Part shown: positions 34,011 to 48,800 of the stretch, in pieces
Layout of the letters: every line of letters starts with the position of its first letter
How positions within the stretch are numbered: the first letter of the stretch is position 1
NCBI GenBank assembly: GCA_009792885.1
Contig: WMCF01000018.1
Location: forward strand, 6,384,112-6,448,111
DNA: 64,000 bases
Reading direction: 5' to 3'
Source: Eremophila alpestris peregrina
Taxonomy: Eukaryota; Chordata; Aves; Passeriformes; Alaudidae
Notes under the pieces: generated by a model
The model's database searches: none
Seen by the model: only the letters and a program-made list of their open reading frames with translations
What the model was told of the DNA's origin: nothing
Program-made: the position numbers and the translations under genes

Positions 34011-37000
34011 CACACTGGGAATTCAGTGTGCTAATCCAGGAAATCATGAACATGATTTACACAGAGGGGAAAAGGTAGTACTTCTAGGCTAATGGTATGA
34101 ATTTCAGAGATTACTTTCTACAGAGTTTGATTCCAATCCTGTTGTTACTTTCCAAAGTGCCTAGTTTAATGTTTGGGTGCAGAGCATAGGGCCACCTTTG
34201 CAGTCCACTCAGAAAAAACCACTACATTACTTTTAAATATATTAGTTCTCAGTTGTTCTGTTCTGTTTAAAGTCAGAGATTTGTGTTGATCTTTCATGAA
34301 GGATTTTTCTGAAGAGGTTATGTTTTATTGCTAAAGCAGCCTGGCGTAGGATAAACAGCCTTGGATAGCACATTAGACATTGAAAATACCATGTTTTTAC
34401 CATATTATCATTGAAATCTGTCTCTAGGAACAACATATTTGACTGCAAAACACAAGGAATATTGCAGTGAAGTTGCATCTCACATTTAACAAAAAATGTA
34501 AATTCTTTTGGGTTTATTCAGTTTTATACACATTTCAAATGATTTAAAATTTAGTCCTGGCCATGACTCAAAAAAAAAAAAAATTAGACAGAATCCCTAA
34601 AAATTACCATAAAAGGCATAAAGAAGGAATTTTCAACAATTCCAAGCCTCTTATGTAGCCACGTTAAAAAAAAAAAAAAAAGACAGAGAACAGACAGTCG
34701 TATAGTCTTATAAAAATATACATAACATTTCCACTCTTTAAAAGAAATAAACCCAGTGATGTTCTCTTCCCATGTCAACATTTAACCATGTCCACCCTAC
34801 ATTGGGAATAACACGTATTTGCATGAGTACCTCCAATAGACCACTGCCCTCATATTTCAGATAACAGATTTATGGAGCCAGCAGAATCCAAAATCCCTGC
34901 TCTTGCCAGGTAAAGGGAAAATAGCAGCAAGGGCATCTCTTTGCAGGCGTATTTGTACATCCTGGAAAATATTACTAGTACTGGGAATATTGTCAGCAGA
35001 TGTCAAAGTGTCCCCACAGTTCTTGGTCTGATTTAATCCATGCCTTTATCAGTCAAACTCAATTTGTTTTAATGGGATTGCCATGGAGTCACACAAAGTT
35101 TCGTCAGACCAAAGATAGAAAGAGCCCTGTGGTTCACATGACTACATGTTATATGACAGCAGTAGGTATCATTTGTGTTAGACAAAAATCACTCAAAGCA
35201 TTGTCACTTACAAAACTTGAGTTTAAAGAAGCTATTGATCAATTCCAGATCATTCATAATGTTTTCTGCTTGGCAAAGTAACTATGAGATCCTGCATGGA
35301 AGTAGGCTGCCCAAGGACATTCCTATGGGGTCTAAAAATGTGCCCCTACACATGTTTTTTATCCAAATATATTCCCAAAGACTTAAGACTGAGGAAACAC
35401 TGCTAAATTTTAGTGCATTTCCTGGATCTCTGGAAAAACTTATCACAAGCTCTTAACTGCAAATATATGAAGACCCACTGGGGCTTTGGGAGCTGCTTTT
35501 ATACCTAAATTAAACACATCTGTGCACATTAGGATTCTTTGTCTGCAGTGGCATTGGGACTGCTCAGTTCCCTGAGATGTGACATGCAGGATGTTCTTTT
35601 TTCCCCTTAATTTCTAGGGTAGAAAGGCACATGTGACAAGCATTCAAGTGTGCTCATCTTTTTGCTCAAATGAGGTTATGTGAGCGAGCTGACACACAGA
35701 CAGAGTGGTAGCACAGAAATAGATGTTTCAGGCAATCATCTCCATCAGTCTGTTCTGCATGATGCATCACCAATTATATGTGTTTATAACACATTGTATC
35801 TTAGAGAAAACTGTCTTTGTTCTAATTAGGTGAGCATGGAAAAAAAAAATCTGCATTTTAATTATTCTGGGTTATAAAAAAGAAAAGCCTTAATAAGAAA
35901 ATACATTTTATATTGCAGCAAACCAGCATTTAACAGGCTGCAGAGGCATTTGGGCTTGATTTTACTTTCCATGGGTGAAATTCCACATGAGAAATTTGCA
36001 GTGGGGAGAACACAGAGGTACCACTAAGTTTGTAGAGGACAATGTGGACATGCAAAGAATGGCACCCAGGAGAGAGAGGTGCTGTATGTATTTTTCTTTC
36101 AAACCAGTGAAAAATACAGTCCTCTATTAATAATATAAATGCAGATAATCTAAGTACTGTTTTGTGAGACTGTTTAACTTCATAACACTTCGTGCAACCA
36201 TTACCATGGCAGTAAAGACACAGAGGGCACTGCCCTCACTTGTTTTTACTCCCAGAAAATTTCTGACTTCCAAATCATTTTATGCAAAGCTACAGCATCA
36301 GCCCTATTATCACCAGTTTGACCTTCAGCTGCCTTTTCATGGACAGATGCACTCAATATAAAAATGTCTGTAAAAGGTGCAAATCTACAACTTGCTCAAT
36401 GTTTTTCATCTTTACAACACCCAGAACAAGACAATTTCTCATGGCTTTGTCTTTCATTGCATTTTGCTCAGCAGTATGGGGTTGAATGCTCTTGCTCTGT
36501 GCTGTGGTGACTCTAAAGAACAATGCAATGAAACATCATTTGGCCTTCTGTCATGCCTAATCCTAGTTCTCACTCAGTCCAAGCAGCATCAGGAGAGGAA
36601 TAGAGGCTGCAAGACAAGTGTAACCTTTCCCTGTACCTCCCTTTCTTTATTCCTTTACTGCCTTTTTCCCTTTGGTTGCATCAGGGTCCAAACTTATTTG
36701 TAAAGTCTTCAAGGCATGAAACCTGGGGTTTTTTGTCCATCCCCACTGAAAAGGCAGTGTTAGCACAGCTTATACTAACTGAACAGGAATGGTAATGCTG
36801 TTCACTCCCAATACCATGGTTAATTATTGTGCTGTACCTTCCCTGGAGGCACCATTAATTCTGAGTGATTTCTGTCAGCATTACCTGCTGCTGATGCCTG
36901 AGGAACACAGTGACAGCTTGCTCTCCATTTAATTACCACAATTAAAAATATATATATGAACACTGACTTAAATTTTCCTCTGCAGAGTCGATTTCAGCTG

Positions 37001-39781
37001 GGTGCTTGATAAACTCAGGTGAAATTCATCTGCCCTGGTTTTGGTGTCTGAAAGCTGCATGTTTGTCTCTGAGCTAAAGACACTTTTAAAGTGCCTTCCA
37101 CAGTCATAGAGAAATAGGCACTAGTTGAAGATGACTCCTTCCATGTTCAGCTGGGCATGTGAGGCAGGTAAGCTGGACCTAGTTTTCTCTTTACTTGCTG
37201 TAAATTGAGCCTGGGGTAGCTGGCTAGTACTTAGATTTCTCACTCTACAGATAGAATCAGGTAAGATGTATCCCTCCAGAAGAGATCATTAAGCTGTCTG
37301 GGTAATATTGCACAGATACTCTTTTATAAGCCAATTACCTTGGGTTGGCCAAACTTACCCTCCAAGAACTGTCAGGCAGTGGAGGATGCTGCAGTTCATT
37401 GGGCCACGTGTCTCTGCCTTCCATGATAAAGCCCACAGCCTTATGTCCCATTTTGATCTGCCTGGCCTCAGCTTCCAACAGATGTTTGTTGGTTTGGGTT
37501 TGGTGTTTGGCTTTTTTGCCTTTTGTAGGGGGGCCATATGCTAAAAGAAAGTGCTTTACAGTACCCAAAATTTTCTTTATGTTGTACTGCAAGTATCCAG
37601 CTGAGGCATACCCAGTCTAAGCTTGTGATGTACTGTACTGTAGCAGCAATAGATAACTGGTGGCAAACAGCATTACAAAAAACCTTCTACAGTCAAGTTA
37701 GACCCAGCCTACCCCACTCTGTAGCATCTGCTTCATGTCCTGCTTCAGCCCAGGCTTCCCTCTGCTTTAACATGCCAAAGGGGAAAGCAGCAGGCACAGA
37801 CCCTCAGCAAAGCAGACTCTGTCTGGGGCAGATTGATGAAATAAGGCATTGCCAGGAGCATGTGTCACACAGGCATATGCAAAGACTAAGATGAATCATT
37901 TACATCATTTATCCTCTATTTTTCTAAAAATCATCTTGTGTTAACTGTGAATTTGCCCAGTTAAGCAAAGTGTTTGGGGATAAAGTCCAAATTCAGTCTA
38001 TACAGATGTTTTTTCAGACCTCCTTTAGGAGAAATCAAGACCTAGATATGTCTGAAAAAAATAAAGAACTGGCAAGTAACCTGCAGACAAAGCTGCTATG
38101 TGCACAGGGGTCATTACTGAACTGTCTGTGCACAGTGATACAGGAAATCCCTTCACCAACAGAAGTACCTTCATGTTACCATGAGTGCCTCTATCAGCTG
38201 TGGGCCGTCAGTAAACCCCTGACGTGACCAAATACAAAAGTTAGCATGCAGTGCTATTCTGTTGCTGAAATAAAAATAAAATGAAAAAGCTTTCTAACAT
38301 GTATGCAACAAGAGTACATCAGATAACATTTAATAGGAGCATTCTGTGATATGGTTTAACCATTCTGAGTTGAATCTGATTCTGCCCAATGATAGCAGGT
38401 TGTAATTAAATCTAAGTCAGGAACATTTCCACTGTCAGCTAAAAAAAGTGACTGAAATGTCCCAAACCCCTCTATTTCCCAAAGCACTGTAAAAAGTTTA
38501 TGATAACCTGCAGCTTTTTTTTTGTCCTGGCACATTAGTATGAGTATTACTTCAAATTTCTCCTTGGTCATCTTTGTTATATCTGTCAAGTATGGTAAAA
38601 ATGAAAGATGATGTAAATGAGTGTGATTATTTTTTACAAAATGTACAGATTATGATGTTGTATAGATTAATGTGTGTAAATAGATTTCATACTGTAATTC
38701 ACTATAGTTTTCTTCTGGTTTTGCTCTTTTGTTCTTTTCTGGTTTCAGTTTTTAATGTCACAAATCTAACAACCTTCTCTGAGATGTTATATATAAAGCT
38801 GTGAACAAATAAGTGTTTACATCTTTATGCTATTACAGATAATATTAGTCAATAACACCATAATGGACTGAAGAGGAATCAGAGAATAAAAATTTTAAAA
38901 GTTTTGCACAAAAATTCTGTTATTTATGTTTTTTTAAAAATTGTGTGCAACGATGCAATTTTCTTACTGATTCAGTGGGTCATGGCCATGCTGAAGGATG
39001 TGACTAAGTTAATATTTCACTTTTTAATTCAGCAGCTGTTAGACACACATGTTAAAGAAAAGCAGCCCCTAGCTTCACTGAGGAATAAGTAGCTTTCTGC
39101 AACCTAGACTGGCTTACAGGGGCAGAGAATGGCACACAGCTAGAGCAGAACCAGGTGATCCCATATGTTGTGTCTGGCACCATCTCCATGGCCAGCAGCT
39201 AATTTTGATTTATCACAGCTTGCTCAAAGCTTGATTGCCCAGTTACCTGTCAGAAGTACAGGAGCCTGTCAGTGAGAACCAAGGGGGCAACACTATATAC
39301 TATATAATTTCCCTAAAAGATATGTATCTATTTCTATACCTGTAATGGGAATGGGCACAGGGCAGAGATTGGCAGTGGTGTGTTGCTGATGGAGCCACAG
39401 AGGAGAGGAAATGTGGGGGAGGAGGTGGCACCTCGTGGGGCAATCCCTGCCCTGGCAGTGACACCAAGCAGGGACAGAGATGGAGCCGTTTTTGGTGTCT
39501 CTCATGAACCAGAGAGTCCATCCCCTTCTGTGTGTGTCTCTGTGAATCACAGAAGCCACCCCACCCAGAGGGCTCTTCTGGGGGGGGACAGGTCATTCCA
39601 GTTTGCAAATGGGCTCCCTGCACAATGTTTAAAAAGTCCTAAATAATCAAACCATATGTGTCCCACTGAATTTTAAAAATGCTACCTGTTAGTTAAGTTC
39701 TAATCTTTACAACAACTGTATTTTAATATCCTTATCTTAAACTAGACTGGGACATATTATGAGCTGCCAGACATGCAATTT
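34011..39781. other. Downstream region, no gene seen
   Basis: AT-rich sequence, perhaps partly a distal VIPR2 3' UTR. It contains two poly-A runs (34570-34583 and 34666-34681), further AATAAA hexamers (38269-38280 and 38885-38890) and a T-rich, 3' UTR-like tract about 38590-38890. Open frames are short and unrecognised. Confidence 0.6.
34570..34681. repeat. Two poly-A runs 82 bp apart
   Basis: An A14 run at 34570-34583 and an A16 run at 34666-34681, each followed closely by agacaga. The sequence between is unique. No parent retroposon was recognised. Confidence 0.7.
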
Positions 39782-39868
39782 ATTGTATCAAATAATTATT
39801 GTATCAAACCATTTATGAAATATATGTTGCATCAAACCATTAAATAACCATGTGTTGCATCAAAATAG
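39782..39868. repeat. Imperfect tandem repeat, about 28-bp unit
   Basis: Units begin attgtatcaaataatt (39782), attgtatcaaaccattta (39798), ttgcatcaaaccattaaa (39827) and ttgcatcaaaatag (39855). The spacings are 16, 29 and 28 bp. AT-rich and decayed. Confidence 0.75.
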
Positions 39869-42800
39869 TTAAGGATTTTTCACACAGGACAAAAAATATT
39901 TTTCATGTAATATCCTACAAACTACCCTAGGATATTCCATTAAATATGGATATTGGATTTGGAGGACAACAGAAATCGAAATTAAGAGCTGTGCTTTCTA
40001 TTGAAATCCTTCTGGATTTCTCAGTTGGAGCCTTTGTAATTGAGACTGCTTCTCAACACAATCCCATCAAGCTGTGAAATTCTCTGTTCAGAAAGGCTTT
40101 ATTTAGTAATAGCCCTTGGCCACTGCTTATCCCTGGTTTCCTGCTTACATTCTTCACCTGCTCTTAATTAGTGCCTTGGGCTTTGCCAGCCTGTCTCTGT
40201 AGGATACGAAAAAATACTGAGGGAAATAATGAGGGGATCAGTAAGCAAGTTTATAACAGTATAATTAATAATGGATCCTGACTGCAAGGGGACATTTTGT
40301 TATGCAGAACTGCAATTTCAATTCACGAGAAGCAATTCGAAAATTAAGACGTAATCTGAGTAACACACAAAATTGTGCTATAGAGGATGTTTGTGCCTTA
40401 GCCAGGTGATGAATTGGACAGTTTAATCATTCCTGCAGATTATAGCTTCTGTTGGCCTGTTTCAAAAAACTTGACCTTATTACTCAACAACAAAAACATG
40501 AAGAAATACACTTTCCCTCAAACACAAAACATCTTTAAAAAATCATTTTCATTTTGCCTTTGAAGGCCATAACATCCTGTTTCTTGGATAAGGATAATAA
40601 TTTATCAATTTAGACACTTGAAAGTACCTTTTTTGTCATGAAACATATGGAGTTAATATTTTTAATAAGTAGGGATTTTGTTTAAAATCTTTTAAAAGCC
40701 CAGTGTATACCTTGATCAATGTATAGCTCTGGTTGCTTGTCCTGATGCCCCAAACATGAGCTGAGAGCAGCTTGAAAGACACAGGCAATATTGGGGTTTT
40801 TTAAATCATTTTTTATCATCTCAATTAACGTTTCTATTTATAATTCCCCTTTTTGACTGAATTCAAAGCTTAAAATCTAAACTGCTCCTGCCTCTCAGGT
40901 ATGTCATGCCCTGTCCCAGAGAAGGCTTTCCCTGGTGCCTATGAGGGGCTGCCGTGGGCAATTCCATGTCCCCACAGAGGGTCCAGCAAATCTGCTGATG
41001 CCCCTTACACCATTCCCCTTTCCTTGGTAGTCTGACAGGGCTGTGCCATAGATATGTTGAGGTTTTCCCACTCTTTGAGTAGCCTACAAAAGCTGAATCT
41101 TAATTTAAACCGTGAGTTCTCTGATTTTATTGTCCCACTCTTGCGAAATCCAGTAGGAAGATACTTCACAGCTCTTTCTGGCTTCACTGCAGTGAAATAT
41201 TGAATTTAGAGCAATGCTTCGAACATAATAATGGATTTAAAGGGTTAAAGTTGAGTTACAACTGTTCTTGGATATGCAAAAATCAGCAGCAGGTGTTTTT
41301 TACAGTTCTGGTACCTATGCAAATTTTCATCTAAGAATAAGCCAGATATTGACTGACATCACATAAACTGAGGCTGGAAGCTAGAAAGTTATTTGCAATA
41401 AACAGAGGAGTGAGGTTTTGAAAAAGCTTCATGGCATCTCAGAAAAATGCCAGTTTTAGATTCCTGTTTATGTGGCTTAGGAGGAGTAACATGTTATGAG
41501 TCTAAAGCTGTTGTCAACTGCTATTACAAAACTCACTATTAATGCCATTTCAGTCTCTTATTTCATCTGTAGATTCAGTCTGGTGCTGCTCCATTGTGCC
41601 TGGATGAATAGAAACTGCTGTGACGTAGAGACTTTGGAAGAAATGTGAGCACTATAAAGAGACTTTTAGTCTCATCTTCTCCCTCTATTGTGCTTTGTAT
41701 TCATCACAAGCTTAAGAAAAATTCTTCCAATTTCCTATTCATACACTGATCCATGAATAGTACAACTGTACTGCTATATATGTTCTCCAAATGTCTGGGC
41801 TGAATGGTTTATTTCCTCTAAGTTGTAATTATTCATCTCAGCATTTGGAAATGTTTTCAAGTGGTTTTGACTTTCCTCATGCAATGTGTCATCAGGTTTC
41901 AAAAATAGTTGTTTCTTTGGACAATCTGGATACTGAAGTATTTGGTTGGCTTGTAGGGTGGAAAATGGCTTCTGACCTTCCCAACTAACTTGTGGCTGAC
42001 TGGTTTTCCACTGCTTTAGCCCATCTGAAAAATTCACATTAATGCAAAATGGTAAATTAGAAGAAAAACATCAAGAAAAGGGATGAAAACCTGAGGTAGA
42101 AGTTAGGATCTAACTATGAGGAAATACAATTATGGTCTAGGACAATGGAAGTGGAAAGGGAGGGTTGGTTTGGGGAGGCTACATGTAGAACAAAGTGGGT
42201 GGAAAACAGGTTGTGATAGGAAGTGAGGAGCTGTGCTGAAGATCCCATTTGAGTCAATCACTACTTGAGGGGTGTTTTCATGATGAACTGTGAATGCTCT
42301 TGCTAAATATTTCCCATTGTGTATGTCTGAAGCTAAACTAGAACCTAAATTTCATGAAGCATGCACTGCAGATAAAACCTTTCCAGTTTTGTTCCAGTTT
42401 GCAGCTAAGATACACAATCTGAAAAATTCAGGTGTTCAGGTACAATTCACAATTCAGGTACAAATCAGCTGGTGGTCTACATTCCTGTCCTTTTATGTAG
42501 AAATTTTACACATTTTAGATTAAATGAAGGCCATCTTTTGGCTCCCTACATATGAAAAATGAAAACTTTTCTGAATAAATAAGATAATTGGAAAGCACTG
42601 ATTCATCTTCTAAGACAGAAAAGGCAAAAGCCTTTCACACCTCCAGACCAAGAAAACATTTTTACAGCAATAAGCTATTAAGGTAGTACATTTTGGAGGC
42701 ATGAAACATAAATCATGAATCTTGATCTCATTACCAAACTTAAACACTGAGGCATTAACTATGTCAGCTGATGGAGTATATGTGCTGTGATTTCCACAGC

Positions 42801-45800
42801 CAAAGTCACTGATGAAAAAATAATATTCCCTGTACTTTCATATGCCTTGAATATTTATTTTATGATTCTCCCAAACCAAAACACAATAATTTTGCCTTTC
42901 ACTCTTCTACGAGTGTCCAATCTGTACCTATTTAATTGCAAATGCTTTACTAAAGGTACAGTCCCAGTAGCCAGCAGGCTGCCAACAATCAAAGCATAGC
43001 TCAACATCAGCTAAGTCAGGTTTTGAGCATGACTGATTAATTTGCCCTTCCATTTTCTACTTGAAAATAGTTAGCATTTGGTTTTGTTATTAATACAGCT
43101 TAAAGTTTGCCATCTGCCTTTGTAAAATCAAGAATTTTGGACATGCTGAGTCAAATTCCTGCAAGATGACCTGTGACCTATCCCAGCCTTAACTATGTCT
43201 CTGCTATTCCTGACATATTTATCAAATCTGTACTTATTGTCCCTCAGCAACAGGCACTGAACAATCTTAAGAGGGCAGAAATCCTCTCAGAGATGTTTGT
43301 CACAAGCTTTGGCTGGCGGAACACCTGTGGTTTGTGTACAATTCTTCCTCCAATGAGCTCCACAGATGTCATGGCATGTCGTGGTCATGTGAAGGAAATT
43401 AATTGCTGCTCTAAAATAAGTCTTCTGCAATATGGTTTAGTTCATCTTCTGCAGTGAGCAGAACCCAAAAGCATCTGGATATCTGCTACCATAAATTTTT
43501 TATTGCTTTTAAATATTCAGCTGCTGTTTTATTGTATGTGTTGGGGGTACAAGGGACAGGTTGGTACCAGCTAGGAAAATGTGCCCATTGCCTGCCAAAA
43601 ACCACATTCTCTCTGGCCTATTCAGGTATGTGCACATCTCAAGCTTTAAGCCTGTACTTAAGTCCTGAAACCTCAGCAGAACTTAGGGTGCTGATCTGGT
43701 GTTTTGCTGATCATAAACACAGTTTAGAGCAGCAGTGCTTGCTCATCCCTACTTATGCTTGATGGTTTCCATTGTGTACATTATATATGTTTGTAGCTCA
43801 TCTTTTGCACTTCACCAAGGGTGCAGTTTCTTCTTTTGCAATATTGTGACTATTTTATGATGTTGTACATATTTCCCTTTAATGTATATGGACATGTTTG
43901 CTGGCATTGGTCTCTGGATACAATATTTATGGTCTCTGGATATATTTTCAGAATTGTTACGGCAGGAGGAAAACAAGATCACAGCTACATCTGAGACAAG
44001 ACAGTCATGACACCCTTCAGGGGAGAAAACAGACTGGAGCACCGAGCCAAGAGGGCAAGTGCCAGGGAGCTGGAAGACAAAAGGGTGTCAACAAGCAGCA
44101 GGAATGAGCCTTGAGCACTCATCCTGCCAGGGGCAGAGCCAAGGAGGTACCACAGTGCCTCCCACAGAGGGGTCTGACAGCCTTTCCTAAGTGATCCTGG
44201 TGTTGACATAAATTGACAGCCCACTAGAAGAGCACGAGGGGAGAGCTTGGATCAGCTGCAGCAGGGCTAAGTGAGCTCTTTGGAAGGCTTTAGCTGACTT
44301 TTTTCAGTGAGTGATTAAATCACCCTAATCTTGTCTGGGGCCATTGGACAGCAGTGCAGACAGCTCCAGGCTTGCAGTATGACCTCCCAGCTCTGGGCTC
44401 CAGCAGGATCTCTGGCTCATACATCACAAAGTCTCACTGTCATTGCTCAAATTTTCTGTTTATTCTTTCAGATATCTCCTCACAAATGTTTGTTTTAATT
44501 TCATGGCAGTTATTTAAATTAAGATGGCTTTTATCATAGTTAATTACTAAGAACTTGAACTTAAAAGATACTTTGAACAATCCTACCAGGCCTATGACTT
44601 TGTTACTGTGGAAGAAAAGATATTGAGTAAATTAAAAGCAGTCTCAAAGTTTGAGGGTACAGAACCAGCCAAGATGCAGACAGACATTGGACCCAATTTT
44701 GTTTGTTCTTTTCTTAAAGAATAATAACTTGAAGCTAGTTTCGAGCTGAATTTCAAATAACAGTAAACAAGTAAACACTTAGACAAGTCCATCTAGGTCC
44801 CAGTATCACTGAGAATTCTTTAAAAATCAGACACTGTAATATAGATGAAGTATTGAAACAACTGGAGAAAGAAGCCCACTATATTTTCCTTGCAACCTCC
44901 AATGCAAATCTATTTTTTAAATGGTTGTATGTGATGGATGGACAATAAGAAGAGTCCATAGCAGTATTTGTACAGAATAGTAATCCTGAAATACATTTAC
45001 ATTAATTCCTGCTTTTTTCTAAGCTTTATTTCCCATATATTTCTTTTGTCTTTTCCTGTGTCTCTCCACTACCCCAGCAATATTTTTTGTGATTTATGAC
45101 ATAATGTTTTAGTACCAATTTAACAAACCCCAGAGATGATGCCTGGACATTGAAAAATAGGATGTAAATCACTGACACAAGGCACTGAATCAGTGCAGAA
45201 GTTTCTGTGCAATTAATGAGCGCACTTGAGAATGGTTCAGTGTATTTAAAGTACTTAAGGATCTCCACTAAGTCACACAATCCAAATGCAATAATTATTA
45301 CTAAAACCAAGTCTTGGATGGGGAAAATTAAGAAAGCTTGGACTTCACTTTCTCAAGTCAGCAGTGATGGAAAAACACAGATTTGCTTACAGATAAAACC
45401 AGTGTTCCAGAAATAGTCAACTAGATGGGCTTAAAAGTAAGGGCTTTCTATTTATCTGTTCAGATCCTCATAAATTTACTTCAAATACCATTTTACTCCA
45501 AGAATCATTCAACTGGGTTCTATGAGATGTCTCTACAAAGGGAATTAATTGGTGTAAAATAAAGACTACAACTACCTGTTATAAACTGAGTATAAACTGT
45601 GTATGTCTGCTAGTTTTCAAGAGGGTTTTTCTGTCTATTTATCACAGCATGCCATACTGGATCAAATCCATGACCACATATAGCAAAAGCTTCAGGAAAA
45701 ACCCATCAGCATTTTCACTGTACAACCTCTTCTTCATCTGTTATTGAATTTCTCGATGAGCCAGATTGATTTAGCTCAACGAGGGTTCAATACCTCTGAG

Positions 45801-48800
45801 GGTGCCTGCACCTCACAGAAATGGCTTAAAAATCATTTGCCAGATGGGTCCTTGGGTATGTTTTGTATAGCAAAAGGTTTAATGAACTTACAAAATAATA
45901 AACAATGAAGAACAAAATAGTACCCAAGCACAGGCACATGCAAGCATTGTACCTGGCTATGACATCCCAAGAAGCAGCAAAAATCTCTGTGCTCTGCCTT
46001 AAATACAGAATTATTTAGGTGGGTTTTTTGCCAAACTGCCCAACAGAGAATGGCTGCATTTCTGAGGGACAGGTAAAGAGACCTATCCATGTTTGTATCC
46101 TGGCATTGAGCCAGTGGCTGCTGGGAGAACAAAGACGTTCCTAGGGCTTTTTCCTTTTTAGTCCTAAGGTAAAAGTGAAACCCTTTTTTCTTATGGGAAA
46201 CATCTGCTTGATTTAAACCTGCATTACTACAGTCTCTCTCTAACCCAGAGCTCCCAACTCACACCCAGCTCCCTGTGCTACCTTTTAACTCTTCCCTAAC
46301 CCTCTCCTGAGACTGATTCTCTGTTTGCCAGTCCTACCCACTGTAGACTGCCTTTCCAAAGGGTATCTTTTTCAGCTCAGTTTGTTGAGCTGATCAGTGC
46401 ATTTTCTAAGTTCAATAGTTCCTGGCTGTGTAATACAGCACTTGCATTAGTTTGAAGTCTCCAAACTAAGGTATTGCATTTCCTTACTGAATTCTGGGCT
46501 GATACATTTCCCTGTGCAGCTCCATGCTGCTTTACTGAACACCAAGACATTTTTTTGCTGTTGCTGAAGGCTGGCTTTGCCCTTCCCCAGCCCCTAGGGT
46601 AGCAGTTCCCAGGCTGCTTACACAGATTAAATCAATCCCATGTACTGATGATTTTGTTCAGGGTTTCCACTCCCACAAGAATAAAAAGCTTCATCACATA
46701 TCAAATGTCTGAGACTACTGCTTCAGAAACCTTACAGATTTGCAAAAATAGAATTGCAAAATATCAATTGAATGTATTTAGTTATAAAAGTTTTCTTTGG
46801 CTCCTTCATTCCAGTTTCAATGAAGGTGGAATTAACTTTGTGAAGTCAAGATGAAGTTTTAAGATTCCTGCTTTCTCTTGCTTCTTTCCCTCTATACAAA
46901 GAGGAACAAAAGCCAGAATTTTCATATGTTCATGCAAGCTAGGAAGCTTTTTTGTCTGTTACAAAACCTTGCTTGTTTCTTACTGTTGCCTTATGGTTCT
47001 TATTATCCCAATAAGGAAAATTTTCTCTTCGAAAGTGTGTAGTAGTCCCCATTTTATACTTCTATTCATCTTTTTTTTTTTTCTTTCATATATCATGTCC
47101 TTTTGAAAATGGTTAGCAAAACCTTTTGTAGCATCATATGAATAATTTTCAAAGCATATTCTTTTGCCAGATTCAAAGCTGTTTTCTGCCTGTGAGGCTG
47201 TGAAAAGATCTAAAGATACCACAGGTGGTGAAATTGAAACAAAGCTACTTAATTTGACTAATATCCCTTTCCTTGATACATGGTGTTTAGGATGCATTGC
47301 ACTCATTCCATCCATGAATAAATCATGGATGTGTTGGCTGTGCTTGTGGGTTTCAGCTCACAGTACTTCTTTCCGAGGGTGACATCCAGAATTCAAATAA
47401 TGTGTCATACCCCAGGTATTGCCAGCCCTGAGTGATTTTGTGCAAAGACCCAGCTCACTTCTGTGTGGAGCTGGAAGGGACAATGGAACTGCTTTTGTTG
47501 GAAAGGAGCAAGACTGATCAGGCAGTTAATTAAGCAATCAAACTGTTTGGTTAATGATCCTGCAGGGGCTGTCAGTTCTCTTTACATGTTAGATTAGTGC
47601 CACTGGAGTGGAGCTGAAAGCTGAGGGTTGGTTTCTGTCTCTCTCTTCAAACAGGAGCAGGTAGGTGGTGCAGAGCAACCTTCACAAGGTCCTGGGCCAG
47701 CAGGCAAGGGCAGGGGATGGCAGTGCTTTAGCACAGACATGAGAGGGGCTGCTGATCAATCTCACCTTCTCTCTGGTACCAATGGCACCATTCTGTCTGT
47801 GCATGTCTATCCCAGAAGAAAGAAGAAAGAAAATCATCCTCCAAAATGTGGTTACTTTTATCTTAGAGCAGTTCCAGACTGTTTCACCATGTTGCCCTGC
47901 AAATGGTTCATTTGACTCACTGAGAGTTGTCAGCAAAGGAAAGGGGATGGGAAAAGGGGGACAGAAGTTGCTTAAGCCAAAAGGAAAGATTTGTCACTCT
48001 GTGCCCATGTGTGGGGACAATGTAAAGTCCTACCTGTGGCCTTTCAGAGAAGCTGCAAGCTGGATTTCCATAGAACAGGAGCAATTGGTAAAGTATGAAT
48101 ATAGGGAAAACGTAGTAGCTTCAAGAGAAAGGGCTGGAAAATGAATGATGAAGAGGCAAATGAAAGAAAATTCATTTCACCAAGTGAGAGATAAGAACAT
48201 ACTAATATTTAATATTGTAAAAATGTGCAGTGCATGAATAATTTAGATTTCTACCAAGAAAGAGGATAAGTTCCAGGTGTAGACACCTTGTTATGCACAG
48301 TGATGAAATATAATTTACATGCATTTTTTGAGGCTCTATACTGCCTCAAACAAATGTGTCAGAGCACTTGAAAAATACTGGTTAATAAATTCTCCCAGTT
48401 TATTACCTTGATAGAACTGATCACATTTTTCCTAGGAGAAAAGTGAATATTTTTCGTATGCTGGAGTCATACAGGAAGTCTGTGGCAGTCCAGGATATAA
48501 TCCAGATCTTCTGAATATCAGCCCTGTATTTAGCTATAAATTCAGCTTTCCTTAGACTTGTTTTGAGTCATATTTGTAACCCAAAAACCCCTCCTTTTCC
48601 CACCTCCTTGCCACCACTGCAAAACAAACAAACAAAAACCCCCAAGTTAATTCAAAAGAAGATTAATAGTATGAAATTTGGAGCTATTGGTGAAAATTTG
48701 CATGGAGATGATCCCCAAATCTACTAGCAGACTGGCTGACTTGAGCCTTAAGACGGAGAGAGAACACAGAGACTTCAAGAACTATACAGACATTTTTGAA

